Shown: positions 42,469 to 50,854 of the stretch, one piece after another
Numbering within the stretch: position 1 is the stretch's first letter
How the letters are laid out: every line of letters begins with the position of its first letter
Assembly (NCBI RefSeq): GCF_002101295.1
Contig: NZ_CP020778.1
Location: forward strand, 716,001 to 780,000
DNA from: Candidatus Pelagibacter sp. RS40
Lineage (GTDB): Bacteria > Pseudomonadota > Alphaproteobacteria > Pelagibacterales > Pelagibacteraceae
Reading direction: 5' to 3'
DNA: 64,000 nucleotides
Position numbers and translations under genes: made by a program
The notes under the pieces: model-generated
Told to the model about the DNA's origin: nothing
Seen by the model: only the letters and a program-made list of their open reading frames with translations
The model's database searches: none

Positions 42469-42999
42469 AGGAAGTGGATTATCTGAATTTTGATTTAAGT
42501 AAAGTATAACAGATGCTCTATCTTTTTCTTTTCTTAAACCCGCAAATGCCATTTTAGTACCTTTTATGTAAGATTGAGGTTTTCTTAAATAACCATTCAT
42601 CTCTTCAAAAGTCCAATTTTTATCATAACTCGCCATTGCTTTTGAATATTTATAATCACTGATCGCCGCAACTTGTCTTCCTAATACACCATAAAGCACT
42701 GGTCCAATTTTATTTGCACCACCTTTATTTACTACATGACAAGCAGTACATTTTTTAAAAACCTTTTCTCCATGTTCAACTGTACCAAGTGCTAAAAGAG
42801 CTGAAATATCAACTTCTTCAACCTCGGCAGCTTTCACACTTTGAGAACTATTTTCCGTATCAGGTAATTCAACTTTGTAACCAGCTTTCTCAGGCTTTTC
42901 TATAAAGAATACTAAGTCAGCTATTTTACCTATACCGATAACTAATAGAGCCACAAGCAGCACTGCAGCAATAATTTTATTTACTTCAAATGAGTCCAT
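42460..42999 (-). CDS. Membrane-anchored cytochrome c
   Basis: The 179-residue protein has an uncleaved N-terminal membrane helix (about 8-30), a linker, and a class I cytochrome c domain. Heme is bound by CTACH at about 83-87, and the axial Met lies in GTKMAFAG. The form resembles CycM/c552 of alphaproteobacteria, which carries electrons from the bc1 complex to cytochrome oxidase in the periplasm. It is a single gene, divergent from kdsB and convergent with argF. Confidence 0.92.
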   Translation of the reverse strand: MDSFEVNKIIAAVLLVALLVIGIGKIADLVFFIEKPEKAGYKVELPDTENSSQSVKAAEVEEVDISALLALGTVEHGEKVFKKCTACHVVNKGGANKIGPVLYGVLGRQVAAISDYKYSKAMASYDKNWTFEEMNGYLRKPQSYIKGTKMAFAGLRKEKDRASVILYLNQNSDNPLPLP

Positions 43000-43066
43000 G
43001 ATTTTTAATTAATATGGTCGTATAACATGATAAACTTAAAAAATACTAAATTTAATTTTTAATTTT

Positions 43067-43081
43067 GCGTCTGAAAGACGC
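43067..43081. repeat. 15-base perfect inverted repeat before kdsB
   Basis: GCGTCT-GAA-AGACGC forms a 6-bp GC-rich stem with a 3-base centre in an otherwise very AT-rich divergent gap. CATAAT at 43081-43086 right after it could be a -10 box for kdsB, which would place the repeat in the core promoter spacer. No U tract follows on either strand, so a terminator is unlikely. Confidence 0.55.
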
Positions 43082-43097
43082 ATAATACTTAGAATTT

Positions 43098-43847
43098 ATG
43101 GCAAAAAGTATAATTTTAATTCCTTCTAGGCTCGGAGCTACAAGACTACCAAACAAGCCTCTTCTAAAAATTAATAATAAATCCATCATTATGCATGTTT
43201 ATGAAAAGGCAATTGAGTGTGGAATTGGAGATGTTTTTGTAACTACTTGTGATGACGAAATCATAAGTGAAGTTCAAAAAAATGGAGGAAAATCAATAGT
43301 TACAAGCAAAAAACATAATACTGGTACGGATAGAATTGCAGAGGCTCTCGAGAAAATTAAATTAGAAAATGAAGTTGATTACATAATTAATTTGCAAGGA
43401 GATGAGCCGCTAATTGATATATCTGATATTAAAAATTTAAATTTTCAAACAGTAAATAATAATTCAGATCTAGCAACACTAGCATGTAAAATAGATACAT
43501 CTGAGCAAGAAAAATATAGCAACTCAAACATAGTTAAAGTTGTGACCCAAGAAAATTTGCAAAAAAAAAGTATTTCAAAAGCAGTCAAGTTTGAGAGAAT
43601 TATTGATGCTAAAAAAAATAATTATATATACCAACACATAGGTATTTATATTTACAAAAAGTCTATTCTCAAAAAATTTGTAAAATTAAATCAAACTGAG
43701 AATGAAAAAGTTAAGAAACTTGAACAATTAAGAGCTTTAGAGAATGGCATAAATATTGATGTTGCTTATGCAAAAACAATACCAATCGGAGTTGATACAA
43801 AAAAGGATTATGTAGAATTAAAAAATTTAATGGAATATAAGAAATAA
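43098..43847 (+). CDS. kdsB: 3-deoxy-manno-octulosonate cytidylyltransferase
   Basis: KdsB activates Kdo as CMP-Kdo for LPS inner core synthesis. The 249 residues show IPSRLGATRLPNKPL, VTTCDDEI, NLQGDEPLI and the C-terminal GVDTKKDYVELKNLM. pheA begins 3 bases after its stop. Together with kdsD and the lpt genes it shows that this organism makes Kdo-containing LPS. Confidence 0.96.
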   Translation: MAKSIILIPSRLGATRLPNKPLLKINNKSIIMHVYEKAIECGIGDVFVTTCDDEIISEVQKNGGKSIVTSKKHNTGTDRIAEALEKIKLENEVDYIINLQGDEPLIDISDIKNLNFQTVNNNSDLATLACKIDTSEQEKYSNSNIVKVVTQENLQKKSISKAVKFERIIDAKKNNYIYQHIGIYIYKKSILKKFVKLNQTENEKVKKLEQLRALENGINIDVAYAKTIPIGVDTKKDYVELKNLMEYKK

Positions 43848-43850
43848 AAT

Positions 43851-44678
43851 ATGAAAATTGCTTATCAAGGAATACCTGGAAGTTACAGCGAAAGCTGTGC
43901 AAAAAAAATGTATCCAGATTGTGAAACTATTTCTTGCAAAACATTTGATGAATGCTTTGAAAAATCGAGTGAGAATAGTGAAATTAAAGCAATTATACCA
44001 GAGTCAAATAAAACAACAGGAAATATAGGTGTTGAGTATTTGATTTTCAAATATAGGTTAAATATCTATGAGGAACACTTTTTTCCAATAAAACACAATT
44101 TACTTGGAATAAAAGGCTCTAAAATAAATGAAATTAAAAATGTATATTCACATGCTCAAGCATTGAGTCAATCCTCGAACTTTATTAGAAAATATAATTT
44201 AAATGAAAATGTACGAGCTGATACTGCTGGATCTGCTAAGTATATTTCAGAGAATAAAGATAAAACTAAATCTGCGATTGCCTCACTACTGAGTGCTGAA
44301 ATTTATAATTTAGAAGTCTTACAAAAAAATATTCAAGATGATGAAAATAATGTAACAAGATTTTTATTAATGGGAAGAGATATTTATCAACCAGAATTTA
44401 ATAAAGGAGATTTTTTAACATCGTTTTTATTTAAACTTAAAAGTAAACCTGCTGCGTTGTACTCTGCACTATCAGGTTTTGCATTAAATGGAGTAAATTT
44501 AACAAAATTACAAAGTTTTCCTGAAAAGAATTCTTTTTCCTCCTTTTTTTTTCTATGCGATATTGAGGGTCATATTGAAGAGGATAAAATTAAAAACTCA
44601 TTAAAAGAATTAGGTTTACATTGTGAAGATATGCACGTTCTAGGTGTTTATAAGGCTGATAAAATTAGAAAAAAATAA
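43851..44678 (+). CDS. pheA: Prephenate dehydratase
   Basis: This monofunctional PheA turns prephenate into phenylpyruvate. The 275-residue protein has AYQGIPGSYSESCAKKMYP, the catalytic region ESNKTTGNIG, the NVTRFLLMGR motif, and a C-terminal ACT domain (PAALYSALSGFALNGVNLTK) that should bind phenylalanine for feedback inhibition. It lacks a chorismate mutase domain. It is co-directional with kdsB, as often in alphaproteobacteria. Confidence 0.94.
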   Translation: MKIAYQGIPGSYSESCAKKMYPDCETISCKTFDECFEKSSENSEIKAIIPESNKTTGNIGVEYLIFKYRLNIYEEHFFPIKHNLLGIKGSKINEIKNVYSHAQALSQSSNFIRKYNLNENVRADTAGSAKYISENKDKTKSAIASLLSAEIYNLEVLQKNIQDDENNVTRFLLMGRDIYQPEFNKGDFLTSFLFKLKSKPAALYSALSGFALNGVNLTKLQSFPEKNSFSSFFFLCDIEGHIEEDKIKNSLKELGLHCEDMHVLGVYKADKIRKK

Positions 44679-44690
44679 GCTTTAACTTTA

Positions 44691-44720
44691 TTGTAGAATA
44701 GAAAAAATTATTGGTATAAT
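44691..44720 (+). promoter_or_regulatory. sigma70-type promoter for 4.5S RNA
   Basis: A perfect -10 box TATAAT lies at 44715-44720, with TTGTAG at 44691-44696 as a -35 at 18 bases spacing. The 4.5S RNA 5' end at 44727 is the expected distance downstream. dnaX probably shares this promoter. Confidence 0.75.
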
Positions 44721-44726
44721 AGTTTT

Positions 44727-44814
44727 GGGGGCCAATCAGGTGGAGTTACCATGAACTCCCCCAGGCTTGAAAAAGAGCAAGGGTAATGAGTATTTTCCAG
44801 GTTGGTTGGTCTCC
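44727..44814 (+). ncRNA. ffs: 4.5S signal recognition particle RNA
   Basis: The ends GGGGGCCAA and TTGGTCTCC pair over nine positions. The apical domain holds CTT-GAAA-AAG, a GNRA tetraloop hairpin, flanked by the conserved CAGG on the 5' side and AGCA on the 3' side that form the Ffh-binding loops. The size of about 88 bases fits the bacterial small SRP RNA. TTTT follows directly. The location upstream of dnaX-ybaB-recR is a common synteny. dnaX starts 8 bases after the RNA end. Confidence 0.93.
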
Positions 44815-44822
44815 TTTTATTA

Positions 44823-46460
44823 ATGACAAATAATTCAAAAGTATTAGCTTTAAAATATAGACCTCAGGTACCCGAAGATTTAATCGGACAAGAAGTTGTA
44901 ATTGAAACAATTTTGAATGGAATTAAATCTAAAAAAACACCAAATGCTTATCTTTTTACTGGCATTAGGGGAGTAGGTAAAACTACTATCGCAAGGATCA
45001 TAGCTAAAGCACTTAATTGTAAAAATGGGATAGACAATCTTTGTAAGGAAAAATTTTGCGAAAATTGTAGCTCGATAATCAATTCTAATCATATTGATGT
45101 TTTAGAAATGGATGCAGCAAGTAAAACAGGTGTAGATGATGTAAGAGATTTAATCGAATTTTCTAGATACGGTCCAACATCTGCACAATATAAAATATTC
45201 ATAATTGACGAAGTTCACATGCTTAGCAAACAGGCTTTTAATGCTTTGTTGAAAACACTTGAAGAACCACCAAATTACTTGAAATTTATTTTTGCCACAA
45301 CTGAGATAAAAAAAATACCAGTGACTGTAGTTTCAAGATGTCAGAGATATGATTTGTCGAGAATAAAGTCTGATCAATTATTTGATTTTTTAAAAGATGT
45401 AGCAAAAAAAGAAAAAGGTCTAATTTCAGACGAAGCATTAAAACTTATTGTAAAAATTTCTGAAGGTTCTGTTAGAGACTCTCTTTCACTGTTAGATCGT
45501 GGACTAATGAGTAATATTAATGGTAGTGAATTTACTCTTGAAAATGCTCAGAAAATTTATGGGTATTTTGATAAAAGCTTCTTAATAGAATTAATTGAGT
45601 ATTTATTGAAAGGTGATGAAAAAAATGTGATTAAAAATTACAGAAAATTATTTGATGCAGGGATTGAACCAAAATCATTTTTAAATGACTTTCTTGAAGT
45701 ACTTTATTACATAAAAAATATAAATTCTATAAGGCTTGAGGGTAAGATTTTTAATCTTAATGATGGTGAATTTAAAAAAATTTTAGAGATAGCTGAAAAA
45801 ACAGATCCACAAGAAATAATTTTATTTTGGCAATTTACAATCAAAACTATCGATGAATTAGAAATTGTCTCTAATCCAAACTTATCTGTTGAGATGTTTT
45901 TAGTAAGATTAATTTATCTGAAAGGCTACAAAATTAAAGAAGATATAAACAATGAATCATTAATTTCCTCAATTGAGAAAGAAACTGTAAAAATAGACAA
46001 AACAGTCGAAACAGTAAATCAGATTAAAAATGTATCACAAGAAGATAAAATAGATCCAAAATTGGAAACGAATAAAAAAAAAACTGAAATTAGCTCTTTT
46101 CGAGAGTTAATTAATTTATGTAATGAAAGAAAAGAAATGAAATTAAAATATGAACTAGAAACCAATGTAAATCTTGTATCCTTTGAGAATTTTAGAATGG
46201 AGATTTCTTTTAATGATAATCTAGATAAAGATTTTATTAAAGAATTATCACACAAACTTTTTGAATGGACAGGCAGTAGGTGGATAATAACTCTTTCCCA
46301 AAAAAAAGGAGAAATTTCCACGAAAGAAAAAGACCAAATAAACCAGAGACAAATTTTTGAACAAGTTAAAAAAAGTGATATTTATAAAAAAGTTTTAGAA
46401 ATTTTACCTGATGCTGAATTGATTGATGTAAAAAAAATAGATAAAGAGAGTAATGACTGA
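44823..46460 (+). CDS. dnaX: DNA polymerase III tau/gamma subunit
   Basis: DnaX is the clamp-loader motor. The 545-residue protein has ALKYRPQVPEDLIGQE, Walker A GIRGVGKTT, a zinc module with four Cys (CKNGIDNLCKEKFCENC), Walker B IIDEVHML and the sensor SRCQRYDL. I start at the ATG at 44823; a 7-codon extension from a TTG would run into the 4.5S RNA. A run of ten A residues at 46074-46083 (codons 418-421) precedes the C-terminal polymerase-binding part. Inserting one A leads to AAC TGA, so slippage would give a gamma-like form of about 421 residues. Confidence 0.95.
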   Translation: MTNNSKVLALKYRPQVPEDLIGQEVVIETILNGIKSKKTPNAYLFTGIRGVGKTTIARIIAKALNCKNGIDNLCKEKFCENCSSIINSNHIDVLEMDAASKTGVDDVRDLIEFSRYGPTSAQYKIFIIDEVHMLSKQAFNALLKTLEEPPNYLKFIFATTEIKKIPVTVVSRCQRYDLSRIKSDQLFDFLKDVAKKEKGLISDEALKLIVKISEGSVRDSLSLLDRGLMSNINGSEFTLENAQKIYGYFDKSFLIELIEYLLKGDEKNVIKNYRKLFDAGIEPKSFLNDFLEVLYYIKNINSIRLEGKIFNLNDGEFKKILEIAEKTDPQEIILFWQFTIKTIDELEIVSNPNLSVEMFLVRLIYLKGYKIKEDINNESLISSIEKETVKIDKTVETVNQIKNVSQEDKIDPKLETNKKKTEISSFRELINLCNERKEMKLKYELETNVNLVSFENFRMEISFNDNLDKDFIKELSHKLFEWTGSRWIITLSQKKGEISTKEKDQINQRQIFEQVKKSDIYKKVLEILPDAELIDVKKIDKESND

Positions 46461-46770
46461 TTTTAGTAAGATTTTGGATAAAGCAAAAGAGCTTGAGGCG
46501 AAAATGAAGGAAAGCCAAGAAAAAATTAAACAAATTGAGGTAGTAGGGAGCTCGGGTGGAGATGCAATAAAAGTTACACTTAACGGTGATGGTGAAATGA
46601 CAAACATTGAAATAGGTGACGAAATTTTAAAGGAAGAAAAGGGTATAATTCAAGATCTAATTACAGCTGCACATAATAATGCTAAATCTCAGTTGAAATC
46701 CAAAACTTCCGAGGAGATATCAAAAGCAACAGGTGGATTTGGAATACCTGGATTTAAATGGCCACTTTAA
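46453..46770 (+). CDS. Nucleoid-associated protein YbaB/EbfC
   Basis: The 105-residue protein binds DNA as a dimer with a tweezer-like shape. Family marks are the N-terminal helix KILDKAKELEAKMKESQEK, GDAIKVTLNGDGEMTNIEI, and the end with TGGFGIPGFKWP. It lies between dnaX (8-base overlap) and recR, the standard arrangement. Confidence 0.95.
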   Translation: MTDFSKILDKAKELEAKMKESQEKIKQIEVVGSSGGDAIKVTLNGDGEMTNIEIGDEILKEEKGIIQDLITAAHNNAKSQLKSKTSEEISKATGGFGIPGFKWPL

Positions 46771-46776
46771 AAATTA

Positions 46777-47382
46777 ATGCAAAATATTTCTGAGATTGAA
46801 ACACTTATCAAACTAATTTCTAAACTACCTGGACTTGGTCCAAAATCAGCTAAGAGAATAATTCTCAAGTTAATAAATAATAGACAGGAGATTTTAAAAC
46901 CTTTGGCCTCATCTTTCAACGAAGTTTATAAAAATATAATTAGATGCAAAACATGTGGCGCTTTAAGATCAAGCACATCAGAGTGTGAAAATTGTGAAAA
47001 TATAAATAAAAATTATAATAAAATTTGCGTCGTAGAAAATATTGCAGATCAATGGGCAATTGAAAGTTCAAGTATCTTTCAAGGATACTTCCACATATTA
47101 GGAGGTACTATTGATAATTCAATAAATCAAAGAAAAGAAGATCTGTTAATAGACTCATTAGTTCAAAGAGTAAAAAAAAATAATATTGAGGAAATAATTT
47201 TAGCAACATCAGCTACAGTAGAGGGTCAAACAACAGCCTTTTACATACAGGATAGCCTAAGAAATATTAATGTAAAAATTTCTAAACTTGCCCAAGGTTT
47301 GCCTGTTGGTGGTGAAATTGAAAATTTAGATGATGGAACACTTGTTTCAGCGTTTAAAAATCGCAAAAACCTAGGACAATAA
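46777..47382 (+). CDS. recR: Recombination protein RecR
   Basis: RecR works with RecO and RecF in loading RecA at gaps. The 201-residue protein has the helix-hairpin-helix LPGLGPKSAKRI, a zinc finger with four Cys (CKTCGALRSSTSECENC), and a Toprim domain with VVENIADQWAIE and LATSATVEGQTTAFY. Its stop is one base from the stop of convergent glcB. Confidence 0.96.
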   Translation: MQNISEIETLIKLISKLPGLGPKSAKRIILKLINNRQEILKPLASSFNEVYKNIIRCKTCGALRSSTSECENCENINKNYNKICVVENIADQWAIESSSIFQGYFHILGGTIDNSINQRKEDLLIDSLVQRVKKNNIEEIILATSATVEGQTTAFYIQDSLRNINVKISKLAQGLPVGGEIENLDDGTLVSAFKNRKNLGQ

Positions 47383-47383
47383 T

Positions 47384-49534
47384 TTAATTTTTCTTGATAA
47401 TTCTGTTTAAATGCAAAAGTGGTTCGGTGTAACCGGATGGTTGAGATTTACCATGAAAGATAAGTTCACAAGCGGCTTTAAATGCAATTGATTTGTAATA
47501 CTTTGGTGACATGTTTTCATAATTTGGATCATTTTTGTTTTGATCATCAACTACCTTAGCCATTTTCTTCATGATTTCAAGTACTTGCTTGTTTGAGCAA
47601 TATCCATGGTGTAACCAATTTGCGATATGTTGTGAAGATATTCTTAAAGTTGCTCTATCCTCCATTAAACCTACATTATTTATATCTGGAACTTTAGAAC
47701 AACCTACACCTTGATCTACCCATCTCACTACGTAACCCAAGATTGTTTGAGCCGAGTTTGATATCTCATTTTCTATTTCCTCAACAGACCAATTTGGCCT
47801 ATCAGCTATTGGTATATCTAAAAGACCGTCTAATTTTGCTGGAGATCTTGATTTAAGTTCTTCATGTTTTTTAAAAATATCAATTTCATGATAATGTAAA
47901 GCATGTAATGCTGCAGCTGTAGGTGATGGCACCCATGCACAATTAGCACCAGAATTTAAATGGCCAATTTTTTGCTCCATCATATCTTTCATTTTATCAG
48001 GCATTGCCCACATTCCTTTACCGATTTGAGCCACACCAGAAAAACCACATTTTAAGCCAACATCTACATTATTATTTTCATAGGCTTCAATCCATTTTGA
48101 CTTTTTCATATCTCCTTTTTTAATCATTGGACCTGCTTCCATCGAGGTATGCATTTCATCGCCTGTACGATCTAAAAATCCAGTATTGATAAAAAAAACT
48201 CTGTGTTTTAAAGTTCTGATACACTCTTTTAAATTTGCAGAGGTTCTTCTTTCCTCATCCATAATTCCACATTTAATCGTATTCTTATCTAATTCTAAAA
48301 CTTCCTCAACTTTTCCAAAAATAATATCAGTAAATGCTGTTTCATCTGGTCCATGCATTTTAGGTTTAACAATATAAATTGAACCTGATCTAGAGTTGCC
48401 TTTACGTTTTAAATCATGAAGGCAAGCTGCCGATGTAATAAATGCATCCAAAATTCCTTCAGGAACTTCAGATCCATCATTTAATATAATTGACGGATTA
48501 GTCATTAGGTGTCCAACATTTCGAACCAATAACAAACTTCTTCCATGAAGTTTCATTTTTTTTCCTGAGTTAGATATATAACTTCTATCTGGATTTAGTT
48601 TTCTTTTTAATTGTTTTCCTTGTTTTTCAAAAATTGAAACTAAATCTCCCTTCATTAATCCTAACCAATTTCTGTAACATGCAACCTTATCTTCTGCATC
48701 AACTGCGGCAACACTATCTTCATGATCGCATATAGTCGAAATTGCTGACTCTATTATAATATCACTTATTCCGGCTGCATCTTGTGCTGCGCTAAACGCT
48801 TTTGGATTTATGATAATTTCTAAATGTAAATTATTATTATTTAATATAACGGCAGTTGGCATTAAAGCTTCTCCTCTAAAACCTGTAAATTTTTCGTTTT
48901 GTTTTAAATCAAATAAATCTCTATCTTTTTTAATCTTTAAATTTCCATCATGAACTTCAAATCCAGAGATTTCTCTCCAACTAATACCATTTATAGGAAA
49001 ATGTTTATTTAAAAAATCTCTAGCATAATTTATTACTTGCTCACCTCTTAGAGGGTCATATTTTTCACTTCCACTCTCTTCTGACTCAATTACATCAGTG
49101 CCATATAAACTGTCATACAAGCTCATCCATCTCGCATTCGCTGCATTTAAACTATATCTAGCATTCATTATCGGCACAACCAATTGAGGTCCTGCTATAC
49201 TTGAAATTTCAGTGTCTAAATTTTTAGTTTCGATTTTGAATTCTGAACCTTCTTCCTTGAGATAATCAATATCCTTAAGAAATTTTTTGTAGTCTTCTAA
49301 ATTAAAATCTTCAAATTTATTTTTTTTGTGCCAAAGATCTATTTCTTTTTGTATGGTTTCTCTTATTTCTAAAAGCTCTCTATTTTTTGGAGCAAGTTCA
49401 TGTACCACCTTATCAAAACCATCCCAAAATTTTTTAGGACTAATATTGGTATCTAGTAATAATTCATTATCTATAAAATCAGCAAGTATTTTATCAACAG
49501 ACAAATTATTAATTTTAATAAATTTTTCTTTCAT
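47384..49534 (-). CDS. glcB: Malate synthase G
   Basis: GlcB condenses glyoxylate with acetyl-CoA to malate. The 716-residue monomeric G form has an extended N-terminal domain, the core with IVKPKMHGPDETAFT, GIMDEERRTS and FLDRTGDEMHTSMEAG, and the C-terminal catalytic part with WVDQGVGCSKVPDINN. A tandem glycine riboswitch precedes it by 16 bases, linking carbon entry to glycine supply. Its 3' end nearly touches recR. No isocitrate lyase gene is in the window, so glyoxylate could come from there or from glycine or glycolate. Confidence 0.97.
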   Translation of the reverse strand: MKEKFIKINNLSVDKILADFIDNELLLDTNISPKKFWDGFDKVVHELAPKNRELLEIRETIQKEIDLWHKKNKFEDFNLEDYKKFLKDIDYLKEEGSEFKIETKNLDTEISSIAGPQLVVPIMNARYSLNAANARWMSLYDSLYGTDVIESEESGSEKYDPLRGEQVINYARDFLNKHFPINGISWREISGFEVHDGNLKIKKDRDLFDLKQNEKFTGFRGEALMPTAVILNNNNLHLEIIINPKAFSAAQDAAGISDIIIESAISTICDHEDSVAAVDAEDKVACYRNWLGLMKGDLVSIFEKQGKQLKRKLNPDRSYISNSGKKMKLHGRSLLLVRNVGHLMTNPSIILNDGSEVPEGILDAFITSAACLHDLKRKGNSRSGSIYIVKPKMHGPDETAFTDIIFGKVEEVLELDKNTIKCGIMDEERRTSANLKECIRTLKHRVFFINTGFLDRTGDEMHTSMEAGPMIKKGDMKKSKWIEAYENNNVDVGLKCGFSGVAQIGKGMWAMPDKMKDMMEQKIGHLNSGANCAWVPSPTAAALHALHYHEIDIFKKHEELKSRSPAKLDGLLDIPIADRPNWSVEEIENEISNSAQTILGYVVRWVDQGVGCSKVPDINNVGLMEDRATLRISSQHIANWLHHGYCSNKQVLEIMKKMAKVVDDQNKNDPNYENMSPKYYKSIAFKAACELIFHGKSQPSGYTEPLLHLNRIIKKN

Positions 49535-49550
49535 AAACTAAATAAATTTC

Positions 49551-49690
49551 AACCCCATCTGTTGATTAACCTGAGAGTTTTACTCCTTCGGTGAGAAATT
49601 TTCTCTTTCCAGATAATTATGTTTAAATGGTCCTTTTGCCTGAGAGTTTCCGGGGAAGTTGCTCCTTCGGCGCTATAATAGTCTCTCCCA
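49551..49690 (-). promoter_or_regulatory. Tandem glycine riboswitch
   Basis: On the minus strand two successive aptamers share the glycine-riboswitch core. The first has GCCGAAGGAGCAA and GGAAACTCTCAGGCAAAAGGACC; read from about 49690 to 49620. The second has ACCGAAGGAGTAA with AACTCTCAGGTTA, from about 49618 to 49551. It ends 16 bases before the glcB ATG with no obvious terminator, so control is probably at translation or RNA stability. A glycine-activated riboswitch on malate synthase has been reported for SAR11. Confidence 0.95.
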
Positions 49691-49747
49691 TAAAAACAAA
49701 ATTTTAAGACATTTTATTGCCTTTTTTAAATATAATAAAGCTTTTAA

Positions 49748-50854
49748 ATGAAAAATTACCTTAATTTTGAGACAGAAGTAAAAAATTTAGAGACTGAACT
49801 TGATCAATTAAAAGATCCATATAATCAAGAAGGATTGTCTGAAGTTGATACGTCTAAAATTTCAAAAGTTCAAAAAGAGATTGATAAAAAGTTAAGTGAG
49901 ATTTACTCAAATTTAGATCCATGGCAAACAGCTTTAGTTGCAAGACACGAAGACAGACCCAAAGCTAAATTTTTCATTGATAATTTGTTCGAGGAGTTTG
50001 TTCCTCTTTCTGGTGATAGATATTATGGAGAAGACAAATCTGTCATCTCAGGATTTGCTAAGTTTAATGGAAAGTCAGTGCTGATTATTGGTCAAGAAAA
50101 AGGTGAGAATTTAGAAACTAGAATTGAGAGAAATTTCGGCATGATGCGACCAGAGGGTTATAGAAAAACAATAAGATTAATGAAGTTAGCAGATAAGTTT
50201 AGAATTCCTATAATTTCATTTATAGATACACCTGGCGCATATCCAGGAGTTGGAGCAGAGGAAAGAGGTCAAGCTGAGGCAATAGCAAAATCCATTGAAT
50301 GCTGTATGGAACTTAGCGTGCCAACTATTTCTGTGATAATTGGCGAGGGCGGATCTGGTGGCGCAATCGCTCTTGCATCATCTAACAAGGTGCTAATGTT
50401 ACAAAATGCAATCTACTCAGTAATTTCTCCTGAAGGATGTGCAACAATCCTTTGGCGAGATCCAAAAAAAACTTTAGAGGCTTCAAAAGCAATGAAACTT
50501 TCATCCAAAGATTTGCTTAATTTAGACATAATAGACGAAATAATTCCAGAACCAATTGGTGGAGCTCACAGGGATAGAGATTTAATTTTAGACAATGTTC
50601 GGTTATCTTTAGATAAAAATTTAAATTTTTTTCTTTCTATGGAAAAAGATGAAATATTAAACCACAGAAAAAATAAATTTTTGTCAATTGGTAGGAATAA
50701 GGGATTTACAACTCAAACAGGTTTAAATGAAAATTTAACAATGAAAGAAAGCAAATTTGATAGAATTATTTCTAAGTTTAAAAGTGATATTAAATTAACC
50801 TATATTTCAATAGGAGTCCTAATTTTTATATTCTCCTTATTTTTTATTTTATAA
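49748..50854 (+). CDS. accA: Acetyl-CoA carboxylase carboxyltransferase alpha subunit, with membrane tail
   Basis: AccA with AccD forms the carboxyltransferase of fatty-acid synthesis. The core has the N-terminal helical part (FETEVKNLETELDQLKD), IDTPGAYPGVGAEERGQ, GEGGSGGAIALA and SPEGCATILWRD. Family members end near residue 317; this one is 368 residues long. After about residue 318 comes a polar linker and then a strongly hydrophobic stretch (about 346-368: isoleucine, leucine and phenylalanine-rich) that looks like a C-terminal membrane anchor. The end overlaps secA by 6 bases. Confidence 0.94.
   Translation: MKNYLNFETEVKNLETELDQLKDPYNQEGLSEVDTSKISKVQKEIDKKLSEIYSNLDPWQTALVARHEDRPKAKFFIDNLFEEFVPLSGDRYYGEDKSVISGFAKFNGKSVLIIGQEKGENLETRIERNFGMMRPEGYRKTIRLMKLADKFRIPIISFIDTPGAYPGVGAEERGQAEAIAKSIECCMELSVPTISVIIGEGGSGGAIALASSNKVLMLQNAIYSVISPEGCATILWRDPKKTLEASKAMKLSSKDLLNLDIIDEIIPEPIGGAHRDRDLILDNVRLSLDKNLNFFLSMEKDEILNHRKNKFLSIGRNKGFTTQTGLNENLTMKESKFDRIISKFKSDIKLTYISIGVLIFIFSLFFIL

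Noticed and set aside
44802..44822. 7-codon upstream extension of dnaX from a TTG
   Set aside because: It lies in the 3' strand of the 4.5S RNA stem; the ATG at 44823 gives the normal DnaX start.
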